A DNA stretch of 64,000 nucleotides from Valencia hispanica (GCA_963556495.2 OY747710.1:35757000-35820999), one strand, 5' to 3'. Shown: positions 23,285 to 35,530, counted from the stretch's first letter. Numbers and translations: made by a program. Notes: generated by a model from the sequence alone, not told the origin.

Positions 23285-24395
23285 TTAAGGCTGTCCTCTA
23301 AGCCCGACCCTCTTCGCTGTAGCGATTGAGCCTCTGGCTGCAGCCATCAGGCAAGACCCCCCAATTGGAGGAATTGGCATTGGTGACATTCAACATAAAA
23401 TTTCACTATATGTGGATGATATTTTACTATATATATCTTAACCGGCATCACCTATTCCCCGTCTCATTAAAGTAATTCACCAATTTGGAACATTCTCAGG
23501 TTATAAAATAAACTTTTTGAAATCTTTTGCGGTGCCTCTGGGGGCCCTCAGAGGAAGGACTGACTCTCTTATACCCTTTCTATTCTGTTGGACCCTGTCT
23601 GGTTTTGTGTATCTTGGTATTCATATCACTCCTATGTTTCATCAAATGTTTAAGCCTAACTATATCCCTCTATTAGATGTCATAAAAAGTAATTTACAAA
23701 AGGTGGTGCTCTTTTCCCCTATCTTTGCTAGGCAGGGTATTTGTTATTGAGATGTATGTGCTTCCTGGATTATTGTACCCCTTACAGATAATCCCCTAAC
23801 TACTTTCAAACAAAGTATTGAAGCTACCTAATAGCTGGTTGAGTGAATTTATATGGAACAAAAGAAAACCCAGGCTTAAATTCTACAACTTGCAGTTACC
23901 TATGTCAAAAGTGGGGTGGATGTACCTAACTTTTGATGGGAAGAAGTGGGAGGTCATTTGTAATCAAACAAACTTGATATCTGTCTGTAATCGTGACAGG
24001 TTGTTACAGTTTAAAATTATTCACAGACTGCAAATATCTCCAAGTAAAAGACAGAAAATGAACCCTCAAACCTCTCTTGATTCTTTTAAATGCAAGTCAG
24101 CTGTGGGTGCATATACTCACTGTGTTTGGTACTATCCTAAAATCCAGTCATACTGGCAGGATGTTCTGAAAGATATGAGCACTATATTTGGATTTGCCTT
24201 GGCCTGTGACCCTGTTTCGTTGCTTTTGGGATATAGAGACAGTAAAACCAGTCCTGGTTCAGGTAGGCTATATGACATCCTTACTTATGCTACATGTAAG
24301 GAAATTTTCCTGTCATGGATCAGCGACAAACCTCCGTCTACAACTTCTTGGCATACACGTATCATGGAGTTTTTCCGTTGCAATACTTAACTTGC
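23285..24395 (+). pseudogene. C-terminal RT and tail domain of the L1/Tx1-like LINE
   Basis: It opens GCPLSPTLFAVAIEPLAAAI and reaches the catalytic motif as LYVDDILLYIS (about 23407-23440). A broken stretch follows, then WLSEFIWNKRKPRLKF, LLQFKIIHRLQISPSKRQKM and AYTHCVWYYPKIQSYW (23818-24390), the cysteine/histidine-bearing C-terminal region of ORF2. Stops at about 23440 and 23748 make it non-functional. Confidence 0.82.
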
Positions 24396-24600
24396 CTCCT
24401 CCATTTCACAAAAGGACACTTCTTAAAAATGTGGACTCCTTACCTTCACTTCACTAACTCTACCATCGCATCTATATTGAACAACAGCGTTAGAGATTTA
24501 CCATTTGTGTTATATCATATGTCCTGGATATTGTCCAGATCTATGTCATGCTGAGCTTTGTTCTTGTCTGTCAATTTAAATCAGTTTAAAAGAAAATAAA

Positions 24601-26758
24601 AAATATTTGAGAAAACATGAAAACTCCTCTCCATGTAAGGTGGATTCCACCTCAAATCCAATTTCTACACACTATACACTAAGCGCACTGCAAATTACTA
24701 GTAAGAAACAGAACCACTATCCAAGATTAAACATCCAAAGATCCGAAGATAAATCAGGAAGATGGCCCCAAGGTATGAAGGACTCAGTGAATGTCTCGGA
24801 CAATGGAAATCTGAAGGGAAGGAGCTGGCCAACCATCATTGGAGGAAAACTCCCTTAATGTGATGTACCACTGACAGATAGCTGAAATGGCTTATTTGAG
24901 GTGTGTAAGTACAAGCAAGGCAGCCTACAAACAAAAGAGAGTTACGCCAGGCAGGAATGGCTCATAAGCAGCATAACTTTGTGAGGAGTTTGTGGAAGGA
25001 TACCCAAAGTGTTTCAATAATCACATAGCAATGCAACCAGAATTTTTTTTTATTGTTTAATCTCAGTTTTATTAAAACTGATACATTTCCTTTAGACACA
25101 AGTTCTAAAAACTCAGCAGCTTTATATTTTGGCTTTTAGCGAAAATAAATAATTTTGGCAACTGACCTAAAACAAGAAATTTAACAACAGGAAGTGAAAA
25201 AATCAAAGCGATGTGTTGTTACACAATGCATCTAAATATGTAGTTTCCACTATATATATAGGTCACTTGAAACCAGATAGACACACACAAAACCATTTTG
25301 TAATGCACTTGCCATTAAGAAGACATTTTTGTTTGTTTTGAGTCAGCATATATTGCTTTTATGTGATTTCATGTGCTGACACGGTAAACATAGAATGAGG
25401 TGGCATAAGCGCAACAGAGTAGTCAATTAGTCAAAAAGAAAAACAACTTAATACTGTTTTTTTCCCAAGCACTTTTCCTTTGGGTTATGGACAGGTAGGA
25501 CACATTTTTAATTTTTAATTTGTAAGGACTTTTGGAAAGACAAAACAATTAAACTTTTGAATACACATCGGGCAAAAGAAATGCTCAATAGAATACAAAA
25601 CATTGAACAGCAACACAGACTGTCCGTATGTGGAGTTAAATTGTCCACTGTGCACAAATGTGGAGAGTGAGGAAGAGTACGAAAAATTATGAAAGTCAAT
25701 GTTCAAAGGAAGAGACTTTCAAGCAATTCTGTTTTGTGTCTGATAAATGTGTCTCTGTGTCATTCAAGGCCTCCTCAGTCTGATGTCATATTGTCTGCCT
25801 GGGTAGACAAACTGCTTCAGGGCTAGCCTCGTTCTAAATGATTTATGGCCCTGGGAGCAAGAAGGGGAGCTGTATCTGATTCTAGTGCCACAGGTACGCA
25901 CCGTGTTAACCCATTCTAAAGAGAGTAGTACAAAAGTGTGGTTGTGTGCAACTTGTGTGCAACTGTAAAAACAGTTACATGGTAGTTCGCAAGGACTAAT
26001 TAATGATGACAGCTATGCAGAGACAAGCTTATAAACATGCATTAAAACCAAACACTCCGTTTATGAGATGCATCATACTATCTGAAGATGATAAAGGCTG
26101 TTATTATGAAGGGGAAAGCAATGGATAAAATGAAACTATAGTTTACTCATTTTTAAGCGCATACTACACAGCATGCCATCCTAGTGAGGTACAACAGAAA
26201 AGAAAATGAATGCTATAAAAGCAGCTGAACATGATGTGGACTGCTGTTGATGCTGATAATAGACAGTTTGTCAAGGGCGCATTCAGTTTGTACTTCTAAG
26301 GTCAGATTGATATTTTTCACAGTGTTCCCCTTGCAACCCAAACTCAGAAGAATTGAACAGATTGAAAGTGAGTTAAATTGAGCTCCTGAACTGATTCACA
26401 TTCTGCTATTTTTATCCTTTCCATCTCCTCCCCTTTCAATAAATTGCTTCTTGACTGGCTGTGTGTGTCAAAAGATTTCATTACACAAATGCAATAAACT
26501 AAGAGGCTTGCTCCAATGCTGGATTATCACAGAGGTAAAGCTTTCTCGAAGAGAAAAAAGAAAATTAATAAAAGGGGTTCTTAGAGAAACATGTAGAAAA
26601 AAAGTTTCTTGTGCTATTTCTTTTCTTAACTAATGGTCTGTCCACTAATAAATCTGAAGAGAAATGAAATCCAGGGAACAAATAAAAGAAGACCACAATT
26701 TTGAAAACATATAACAACAAAGTTCTAAAAGAGCAAAAGAGAAGTCTGCAGAAAAGTG
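24601..26758. other. Intronic sequence between LINE and Tc1 elements
   Basis: AT-rich and largely unique by eye. No gene or clear repeat recognised; open frames are short and lack domains. Confidence 0.45.
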
Positions 26759-27280
26759 CAGTGGGGCAAAAAAGTATTTGGCAGCCACCAATTGTGCAAG
26801 TTGTCCCAATTAAAAAGATGAGAGAGGTCTATAATTTTTATCATAGTAACACTTCAACTGTGATAGACGGAATGTGAACAAAATCCAGAAAATCCGATTG
26901 CATGATCTTTAAAGAATTTATTTGTATAACGGTGCCGAAAACAAGTATTTGGTCATTAACAAAAGTTCACCTCTATACTTTGTAATGTAAACTTGGTTGT
27001 TAATGAGAGAGCTCAAAAGTTTCCTGTAGGTCTTCACCAGGGTTGCACACACTGTAGCTGGTATTTTGGCCCATTATTCCATGCAGATCCTCTTTAGAGC
27101 TGTAAAGATTTGGGTCTGTTGCTGGGCAACGTGGACTTTCAACTCCCACCACAGATTCTTTATTGGATGAGATTGGAGATTTGTTTGTTTGGGATCACTG
27201 TCATGCTTGAAGATCCAGCCACATATTATCTTCAATACTCTCACTGATAGAAGGAGGTTTTTGCTGAAAATATCATGATA

Positions 27281-28697
27281 CAGTGGCTTGCAAAAGTATT
27301 CGGCCCCCTTGAACTTTTCCACATTTTTTCACATTACAGCCACAAACATGAATCAATTTTATTGGAATTCCACGTTAAAGACCAATACAAAGTGGTGTAC
27401 ACGTGAGAAGTGGAACGAAAATCATACATGATTCCAAACATTTTTTACTAATAAATAACTGAAAAGTGGGGTGTGCGTTATTATTCAGACCCTTTGGTCT
27501 GAGTGCAGTCAGTTGCCCATAGACATTGTCTGATGAGTGCTAATGACTAAATAGAGTGAACCTGTGTGTTATCTAATGTCAGTACAAATACAGCTGCCCT
27601 GTGACGGCCTCAGAGGTTGTCTAAGAGAATGGTGGGAACAACAACACAATGAAGTCCAAAGAACACACCAGACAGGTCAGGGATAAAGTATTTGAGAAAT
27701 TTAAAGCAGGCTTAGGCTACAAAAAGATTTCCCAAGCCTTTAACATCCCACGGAGCACTGTTCAAGCGATCATTCAGAAATGGAAGGAGTATGGCACAAC
27801 TGTAAACCTACCAAGACAAGGCCGTCCACCTAAACTCACAGGCCGAACAAGGAGAGCGCTGATCAGAAATGCAGCCAAGAGGCCCATGGTGACTCTGGAC
27901 GAGCTGCAGAGATCTACAGCTCTGGTGGGGGAATCTGTCCATAGGACAACTATTAGTGGTGCACTGCAAAAAGTTGGCCTTTATGGAAGAGTGGCAAGAA
28001 AAAAGCCATTGTTAAAAGAAAACCATAAGAAGTCCCTTTTGCAGTTTGACACAAGCCATGTGGGGGACACAGCAAACATGTGGAAGAAGGTGCTCTGGTC
28101 AGATGAGACCAAAATGGAACGTTTGGCCAAAATGGAAAACGCTATGTGTGGCTGAAAACTAACACTGCACATCACTCTGAACACACCGTCCCCACTGTCA
28201 AATATGGTGGTGGCAGCATCATGCTCTGGGGGTGCTTCTCTTCCGCAGGGACAGGGAAGCTGGTCAGAGTTGATGGGAAGATGGATGGAGCCAAATACAG
28301 GGCAATCTTGGAAGAAAACCTCTTGGAGTCTGCAAAAGACTTGAGACTGGGGCGGAGGTTCACCTTCCAGCAGGACAACGACCCTAAACATAAAGCCAGG
28401 GCAACAATGGAATGCTTTAAAACAGATCCACTGTCATTAGCACTCAGACAATGTCTATGGGCAACTGACTGCACTCAGACCAAAGGGGGCTGAATAATAA
28501 CACACACCACACTTTTCAGTTATTTATTAGTAAAAAATGTTTGGAATCATGTATGATTTTCATTCCACTTCTCATGTGTACACCACTCTGTTTTGGTTTT
28601 TCACGTGGAATTCCAATAAAATTGATTCATGTTTGTGGCTGTAATGTGACAAAATGTGGAAAAGTTCAAGGGGGCCGAATACTTTTGCAAGCCACTG
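27281..28697 (+). mobile_element. Tc1-like transposon nested in another Tc1
   Basis: The ends CAGTGGCTTGCAAAAGTATT and its complement are perfect over 20 bp and flanked by TA (27279-27280 and 28698-28699). It belongs to the same family as 20657-21957, in the opposite orientation. The inverted repeats are about 200 bp and show the inner repeat GAAAAGTGGGGTGTGCGT. The transposase runs from 27649 but ends early, so the element could only move in trans. Confidence 0.93.
27649..28430 (+). pseudogene. Tc1 transposase, frameshifted and C-terminally deleted
   Basis: The first 168 codons (27649-28155) hold the N-terminal helix-turn-helix (VFEKFKAGLGYKKISQAF, IPRSTVQAIIQKW), the GRPPKLTGR hinge, the second DNA-binding part (RRALIRNAAKRP) and the first catalytic Asp in LWSDETK. 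After a frameshift near 28145 the frame continues VKYGGGSIMLWGCFSSAG and FTFQQDNDPKHKARATM with the second Asp. The third acidic residue region is deleted after CFKTD (about 28430), where sequence jumps to the right inverted repeat. Cut-and-paste activity of its own product is not expected. Confidence 0.88.
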
Positions 28698-28907
28698 TAC
28701 ATAGCCCCATTCATCCTTTCCTTAATACGGATTGGTCGTCCTGTCCCCTTTGCAGAAAAGCAGTCCCAAAGCATAATGTTTCCACCCCTATGCTTCACAG
28801 GGGGTATGGTGTTCTGGAAATGCAACTCAGCATTCGTACCCCTCCAAACACCATGAGTGGCATTTATACAAGAGTTATATTTTTGTCTCATCTGACCACA
28901 TGACATT

Positions 28908-29560
28908 CATTCATTCATGCATTCATTCAGGTTATTTATATAGCAGCGATTAATAAGAGATGTCCTCTCAAGGCACTTTACAAGAAAGGTAATTTCAATT
29001 TAATCATTCATACATTCCAATCAGTTCAAAAGTTTACTGTTTACAGAATCCCAGCATATTGGATTGAGTCATTGACTAGCAATTGTGCCCCATTTATGCA
29101 GACTCCAACCACAGCAATCCCTCTTACTGAGCAAGCATCTGAGGAGGAAAAACTCCCCTTTAACAGGAAGAAACCTCCAGCAGAACCTGGCTTAGTACAA
29201 GTGGCCATCTGCCACAACCGACCGGGGGTTTGAGAATACAGATCAGAGACACAAAAAGAACAAAAACATCTGATGTAAGAATACTTTCTATGTTGAAGAA
29301 AATAAAAAGTTGATATGGGGGACGATCGGTTACTGGGAGCATCATCACAGTTGATGCCCCCCTCCAACAAGGCTCCACAGCTCAGTAGAAAGCCAAACCA
29401 TGTGTAACTTCTATAAAGAGAAAGACACTGAGAAAAAACAGTCGAAATAACAGCAAATAATGCAACTGGACAGTATTAGAAGAGCAAAGTAGCAGAGTAA
29501 AGAAATTGGTCAGTCTAAGTCTATAGCAGTATAACTACAGAGATACCTCTGGATAACCCA
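28908..29560 (-). repeat. L2-like LINE 3' UTR fragment
   Basis: A (CATT)n tail at 28908-28930 is followed by CTCAAGGCACTTTACAAGAA, AGTCATTGACT and CTCCCCTTTAACAGGAAGAA. Then comes one UTR unit (about 29270-29540) matching, inverted, the tandem units at 4315-4893. It abuts the decayed Tc1. Confidence 0.75.
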
Positions 29561-30384
29561 GCCTGTTAGAAAGAGACATGAGAGAGGCAGAGCCAGGGAG
29601 AACCATCTGTCTGGACTGCATTCCCCCTCAATCGTCTTAGACTGTCAGCTACTACCCCTCCCCTACTTCCCTATTTATAAAGAATTTATGTTTGATTGTT
29701 GCCTTTTTTCAGTTTTTTTATATATAAAGGACCCAGCCGAAAATCCAGATGTTTCTCTGTCCAAGACTAAAAGTCACAAATGTGGATACACGTATGGCTA
29801 TTGTTTGTTTTTAGCATTTGCCTGATACTGTTTCATTCTGATCAATGCTACTGTCTGATGGAGCCAAAGCTTGAAAACTGTGGCCTGTTGCCATGGTTAT
29901 CTCTATTTGAAACCAGAGGGATTAACCTCCGGGGAATGGGTTGGGTTAGTGAGACTGACAAAGATAGATAAAGAGTGAAAGGGGGAAGCAAAACATGAGA
30001 GAAAAGTCAGGGAAAAACAAGTATGAGTGAAAAGTTTAAAGACAGGAAACAACTAGGATAGAAGAGATGACATCCTACGTTTTCAAAGGATTTTTAGAAC
30101 ACTTGATATAAAACATCTGTTTAAATGCCAGATGTTTGTGAGGTACTAAATTAATCACGATTACCCATTCAAAAATCCACTTTCAATTTGGCATACATCA
30201 TGTAGATTTAACATGAAAACTAATACTGTTTTCAAGGGACAATATAAAAATCAAAAAGCTGTAGCAAATTATAAAACTTCCAATTTGCCTGGGTTCATTT
30301 GATGTTCTCTATCTAGGCCTCTGGAATTTTTCTTCCTGGAAACTCCTGAAGCCACTTTTTAGGGTCACAGATTGAAGTGCACAA
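29561..30384. other. Unassigned intronic sequence
   Basis: No reading frame with a domain and no repeat boundary recognised. Confidence 0.4.
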
Positions 30385-30880
30385 ATGAATAATGTGCTAT
30401 TGGTTATAGTGGACTTTTCACAACCCTTCTATTTCCCCATAACATTTTTTAAAACTTTTTTGCTCCATCCTAATTTGGTTGATTGGGATTGCTACATCAA
30501 TCATGTCTGCCTTGTTTTCTACTTTGTCCTCGTCCACAAGGTCTTATTGGTTAGCCATCACCTCCCTATTATCCTTGATCTGGAGGTCCCACAGGATTTT
30601 AACTCTTCTTTGACTGTGGGACCTCTAGCACATACTCAGCACGGATGTTGTGGTATGCTCTTGGGTTTTGTTTAATGCCAACATCTCAGACCCAGCCATT
30701 ATATGCTGGAGTGTTTCAGCTGTAACTTTAAAAAGCCTGCATCTTGGGTCCAGTCTGATGTAGTAGACCCCAGCCTCTTGCTCCTGTGCAGTCAGTTATT
30801 CCAACCCTCTGTAGCTGTTAGTAGGACTCCTCGATATCAGCCACTTCCTCATTCTGTGGGTATTTAATAATGGTTACCAT
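30385..30880 (-). pseudogene. R2/R4-like LINE C-terminus (restriction-like endonuclease region)
   Basis: On the minus strand, in shifting frames, the sequence reads ATEGWNN, LHRSKRLGSTTSDW, CRLFKVTAETLQHIMAGSEM (a decayed CCHC-type finger), then ILWDLQIKDNREVMANQ, followed by a segment matching the conserved DVAIP-type run. I recall these as the zinc-finger and endonuclease end of the LINE family whose RT lies at 17440-18495. Many frameshifts; no function expected. Confidence 0.65.
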
Positions 30881-31226
30881 TTGTCCTCATGTTGCAAATT
30901 TGGGTTTTACTGCTAAACACATCCACTTAGCAATCTTTTTTTTTATGTTTCCCACAGTTTACAACCTTGATCTCAAATCAATTAAGGTCATTTTGACATA
31001 ATTAGTAATGTGTTCTTCTATATACAGTGGAAAAAATAGTATTTCTGGATTAAGTAGATAGTTATTACACACATAAATATCAAGGAGAAGGTTCACTGGT
31101 CTCTTGTAGTATTCTTTTTCACGGCCCTGTCAAAAAATCTTTTAAACGTTTTAATTCAGTAACCCTTATTAGCATAGCAATTTTGGATCACATTTTTATT
31201 GACCCCTGATTTAATGGTTTCATGAT
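30881..31226. other. Unassigned intronic sequence
   Basis: AT-rich. ATACAGTGGAAAAAATAG at about 31022 resembles a Tc1 end, but no partner end was found. Confidence 0.4.
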
Positions 31227-31474
31227 CAAGGCAAGGCAAGGCAAGGCAAGGCAAGGCAAGGCAAGGCAAGGCAAGGCAATTTTATTTGTATAGCACACTT
31301 TCAAAAACAAGGTAATTCAATGTGCTTTACACGATTAGGGGGTAAAATAAAAATAACAGTAAAACACAGACAAAGCATATAAAGTAAAAACAGCAATAAA
31401 GCAAGAAGCACATTCAAAACATACGATACATGAAAACATTACTCAAAGGCAGCTCTAAACAGATGTGTTTTTAG

Positions 31475-32580
31475 TTATGATTTAAAAGAACTCAGTGTTT
31501 CAGCAGCTTTGCAGTTGTCTAGAAGTTCGTTCCAGATTAGGGGAGAATAGAAACTGAAAGCTGCTTCTCCATGTTTGGTTCTAATTTTAGGGATGCTGAG
31601 TAGACTAGAATTAGAGGACCTGAGTGGTCTGGGGGGTTGGTATAGTAACAGCAGATCTTGAACATGCTTTGGTGCTAAGTCATTCAATGATTTATAAACT
31701 AGTAAAAGTATTTTTAAGTCTATTCTCTAAGCTACAGGGAGCCAGTGTAAGGACTTTAGAACTGGAGTGATGTGCTTTACTTTCCTGGTTCTAGTGAGGA
31801 CACGAGCAGCAGCATTCTGGATTAGCTGCAGCTGTCTGATTGACTTTTTAGGCAGACCTGTGAGAACGCCATTGTAGTAATCAATCCGGCTAAAGATAAA
31901 TGCATGAATCAAGATGCATCAAGATGTTGTCCAGATTATTCTTCTTTAGCAGTGGTTTAATAACTGCTGTGTTTAATGCCTGGGGGAAGACACCAGACAG
32001 GAGCAAGGAATTCACTATTTGAATCAGATCAGACCCAATGAAAGGGAAAACTTTCTTAAGGAAAGCTGTGGGTAGGATACCAAGATAGCAAGAGGAAGAG
32101 CTTAATTGGTTAATGATTTCTTCAAGATTTTTTTGGTTTGATTCATGGAACTGTTGCATTTTTTCTGCATTGGTGTTAGTGGGGTATAACATTGGTAGTC
32201 GGTTCAGTGCTGAGGTACAGACTGACCGACTAATTGTCAGAATCTTTTCAGTGAAAAAGCTGGCAAATTCATTGTAGGCCCTGGTCCAAATTAGGTCAGG
32301 GGCTACGGTCACTGGAGGATTAGATAGTCTTTTCACTGTTGCAAACAGAGTCCGTGCATTATTAATGTTTCTGTTAATGATTTCAGAGAATACAATTTCC
32401 CGAGCATGTTTTAAAGTTAACTGATATCTGTTCAGTCTGTCTTTATAGATCTCATAGTGAACCTGGAGTCGAGTTTTCTGCCATTTACTCTCAGGTCGTC
32501 AACACTCCCTTTTTTCACTACATACCGGTGGATCGCTTGTCCACAAAGACTTCTTTCTATCTGAGACTACTTTCATTCAC
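31475..32580 (-). pseudogene. L2-like LINE linker and RT remnants
   Basis: On the minus strand: LVDHFLAKISDIIDAIASS (32640-32580), NNARTLFATVKRLSNPP, FASFFTEKI and ILPTAFLKKVFPFIGSDL, up to VIKPLLKKNNLD (to about 31925). After a deletion of the RT palm it reads MIHAFIFSRIDYYNGVLTG, LPKKSIRQLQLIQNAAARVL, HITPVLKSLHWLPVA and PLIWNELLDNCKAAETL. The catalytic YADD region is gone, so the copy is dead. Confidence 0.85.
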
Positions 32581-32643
32581 TTGACTTGAAGCAATGGCAT
32601 CAATGATGTCGGAGATTTTTGCAAGGAAATGATCCACCAGCTA

Positions 32644-34479
32644 ATGGTACCCTCCAGTTGTCCTCGGAACTCGGAATTTCTGACCAAGAAATGACGTAAT
32701 GAGCTCGTTTTGCGTTCCAGCTGAACCAACTCAGAAAAATTAGATGCATGACCTTTTACAGTTTTGCCACATACCAGAAAAAAACAATTCAAATGTAAAA
32801 ACATACACACCAGTAACAGTAATCACCGTACACACCAATTTTGGTGGCAACATTTGCAAGTTTTCATATTTGCAACAGTAACAGCTACTCGGTGCTACTT
32901 ACATAGCGAACAGAATGAAAACAGAACATATAAATGAGAAGAAAATAAAGATGACAACTACTTTCTGGTAGTACTGGACGCCATGGGCGCCGTAAAGGGG
33001 TGAAAGGTTAGGACGATTCTAAGGGCCCAGGCTGATGAGGAAGAGCAGACCCCTTTTTTTCTTTTCCTATCGATTTTCTCAATTTAATACACACGTTAAA
33101 TGTGCTAGGGCCCCTCATGCCCTTAATGTGTATTTTGTCTATTTTGACCATAGATTTAATATTTAACAAACAATTTATTTACTGTTTCAGTCACACCCCT
33201 CCCCTTTACAATGGTTCATTCCACCTGTTCATGTCCACCTGCTTGCTAGCAGCGTTGCCAACTTAGCAACTTTGTCTAACGTCTTTTCAGACTCCCTTAA
33301 CGACTTTTTTTTCCCAAAAAGTGCCTAGCGACATTTCTGAGACCCTTAGCTACTTTCTGTGAAACTTTGTCGCCAATATTTCCTTCAGTTTAGAGACCCA
33401 GCTTGCTCCTTCCCGAAGCTCAGAAAGGGAATGATCTGCGCATGTGTATGCTGCATGATCAGAGTATGTCGACTGACCAATCATAAACCTTTTTTGGTTC
33501 ATTTCACCCACTCACAAACAAAGTTGTTTTGTAGTTAATGTTAATTCAAAAGTAAAAAAATCAACCTGCATGTATATAGACCGATCTTTCAACAGTAATT
33601 AAGGCAGAAGCTTGTCTGTACTACGCTGCATCGGCATCTCACACCTGTGGTGCATTCAAGGAACGTTCGAAATGTATGGTGAGTTCAAAAACGTAGGACA
33701 TTTAAAACTTATGACAAAAAAATTATACCGAAAATAATACCATAAGCAATAAACTTCTGTTTAATTGCGGTTGGCAAGAAACATTTGATGCATACTAAAC
33801 ATGCCCTACTTATTTTTACAAAGTACTAAAAAACAAACAAACAACTATATTCTCTCTATTAATTTCGTCTTCTTGAGATGTCTCAGCAAATTTTTTTCCA
33901 GAACTTTACATTTTGTTTAAAAGCTCTTTGATGTTCAGTTGCAATTTGATATCGTGTACATTTTGTACCAGTTTTCTCAACAGTTTACTTCAGGCAAAAT
34001 AATAGAACATGCTCCACCGTCTCTTCTTGAAGACAGAAGTCACATTTCCCTGTAGCATGTTTCCCCTGTTTAAAATATGTATTGTTTAACACTGTAATCC
34101 TAATCTAAATATAATTATTTCCTCCTTTCTGTTTTATTTGTCATCACGTGATGACGCCATCATTATGCAAATTGGCATATGACGGCATCTGGCATCTAGC
34201 GACTTTCTGGGACAACTTCAGCTTTCTTCAGCTACTTTCTTACTTAAAAGTGTACAAGGCATGTTTATTGGGGTAAAGTTTATCTGTAAAAAATATGGGG
34301 GGCCCAGAAATTTTTTTTCCATAGGGCCCAGAATTTCTTGTGGCACCCCTGCTGTACGCAGCCATCTCAGGGTCCTTTGAAACTCACGAGCTCGCAGCTA
34401 AGAAAAACGAGATCATCGCGTAATTTCTGGCTAACTTATTTTGGAAAAACGAGTTCAGAGGACAACTGGAACGCACCAT
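32644..34479. mobile_element. MITE with ~30 bp TIRs, TA-flanked, interrupted by a hAT element
   Basis: The left end ATGGTACCCTCCAGTTGTCC and the right end, read inverted, ATGGTGCGTTCCAGTTGTCC, continue in similarity for about 10 bp more (GAACTCG). TA lies on each side (32642-32643 and 34480-34481). Removing the inner 32982-34351 insertion and one copy of its target repeat leaves about 458 bp with no coding capacity. Confidence 0.82.
32982..34351. mobile_element. Non-autonomous hAT-like element inside the MITE
   Basis: The termini CATGGGCGCC and, inverted, CAGGGGTGCC match at 8 of 10. The flanks CTGGACGC (32974-32981) and CTGTACGC (34352-34359) form an 8 bp target duplication with one mismatch. 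Both ends contain GGGCCC runs. No transposase frame is seen in its 1370 bp. Confidence 0.75.
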
Positions 34480-35530
34480 TATTTACTGAGTTGGAGTTGG
34501 GAAATGAGGGGGATGTGGTGGAAAGGTAAATTCCTTTAAAGGTTTCAACTGGACTGTCCCTGAGAAAACGCATTTTTACAGTTGTCTGACAGTGGCGAGA
34601 TATTTTAGGAGAGATGGTACTTTCAAAGAAAGTACAGAAATGGTCAGATAATTCAACATCAATTACCGAGATGTCAGATGTATTTAAATCTTTCCTGATA
34701 ATTAAGTCCAGAGTGTGTCCTCGATTGTGTGTTGTATGTTGGACATACTGGGTCAGGCCAAAGAGTGTCACTTCATGTTTTTGCTAGTCTATCCTGGGGG
34801 TTGTCAGCATGTATGTTAAAATCCACCACAATGATTAATTGGTCAAAATCAATAAATATTACCAAAATAAGTTTGCTGAAATCATTAAAGAAGTTAGAGT
34901 TAAGCATTGGGGGTTTGCATAAACTTAGAAATAGAGCTTTGTGAGGCTCATTAATCTGGGTGGTATTCAAAAGACTCAAATGTGCCAAGAGATCTTACTT
35001 TCTTATGTGTCCACTTCATGTAGATGGATTTTTTCCTCGTGACCTCGATTGGTCTGAGGGGCTGCGGCATCTTTCGGGGAACTGAGGGCTGCGGCATCTT
35101 TTTCACAACTGTATTCTAGGTGGAGTGATATCTCTTGTTTTGGGTTGCAGTTTCTTTTGTTTTTTCTTCCATCGAGTAGAAAAGCAGGTGTAGATTCAGT
35201 GCGCTTTAAAGCCGGCCAGTCTTCATCAAACTGTGAATGGGGTGTTCTACCCATTAGACGACTTTTAGCTGAGGGAGTAGCATTGTTCTGTGGCTTCTGT
35301 GAGGGACTGTTGGACTGCCAGGTTCTTCCTCCCTGCTTGTAGTCCTCGGTAAAGTTGTTATCCAATGTTTAGTTTAAAATGTATCTGAAGATAGTGTAAC
35401 TTCATCTCAATTGTTTCAAATCTCTGGAGCAGCTTCTGAAAGTCCTCAGCTGAGCAAAACACCATTTTGGTAATCCACAGTCCTTCAGAAAGTAATCCAA
35501 AAAAGAGTTCTGGTCTAATGCAGTAACTCC
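34480..35530 (-). pseudogene. L2-like LINE ORF1-like region and endonuclease
   Basis: The upstream part (about 35520-35003) encodes AEDFQKLLQRFETIEMKLHY, coiled-coil-like, then a hydrophilic run. The endonuclease follows (34988-34436), with IIVVDFNIHADNPQDRLAKT, FGLTQYVQHTTHNRGHTLDL and ISVIDVELSDHF. The DFN and SDH motifs of the apurinic-like endonuclease survive, but a Gly before DFN is Val and several frameshifts separate the blocks. Confidence 0.8.

Larger units (their letters stand above)
18500..24600 (+). mobile_element. L1/Tx1-like LINE, multiply interrupted
   Basis: This plus-strand element has a GC-rich 5' leader (GTAATGGCGGC), ORF1 (18629-19443), an ORF2 endonuclease start (19987-20124), a linker (20269-20640), RT (22019-22715 and 23285 on) and a C-terminal domain (23818-24390), ending in AAAATAAAAAATATTTGAG. 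A Tc1 transposon (20657-21957) and a MADF-bearing piece (22717-23284) split it. A deletion removes most of the endonuclease near 20250. No intact protein remains. Confidence 0.85.
26759..28907 (-). mobile_element. Decayed Tc1-like transposon hosting a second Tc1
   Basis: Its left end is CAGTGGGGCAAAAAAGTATT. Minus-strand transposase remnants left of the inner element include FKHDSDPKQT (the second Asp region) and HPIKNLWWELK (the third acidic position, here NLWW). Those right of the inner element (28700-28907) read back to an [12 protein letters not shown] first Asp region near 28890. The DNA on either side of the inner element joins across one TA. The 5' half and right inverted repeat are not found beyond the L2 fragment at 28908. 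Confidence 0.8.
31227..35530 (-). mobile_element. Near full-length L2-like LINE with (CCTTG)n tail, carrying nested insertions
   Basis: It reads right to left: a short ORF1-like part, endonuclease, linker, RT fragments, 3' UTR and a tail of about ten GGCAA (CCTTG) units at 31227-31279. A MITE with an inner hAT (32644-34479) interrupts it between the endonuclease and the linker, and the RT core is deleted near 31915-31930. Coding joins cleanly across the insertion, ...PSFPNSNSV then LVDHFLAKISDIIDAIA. Confidence 0.85.
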
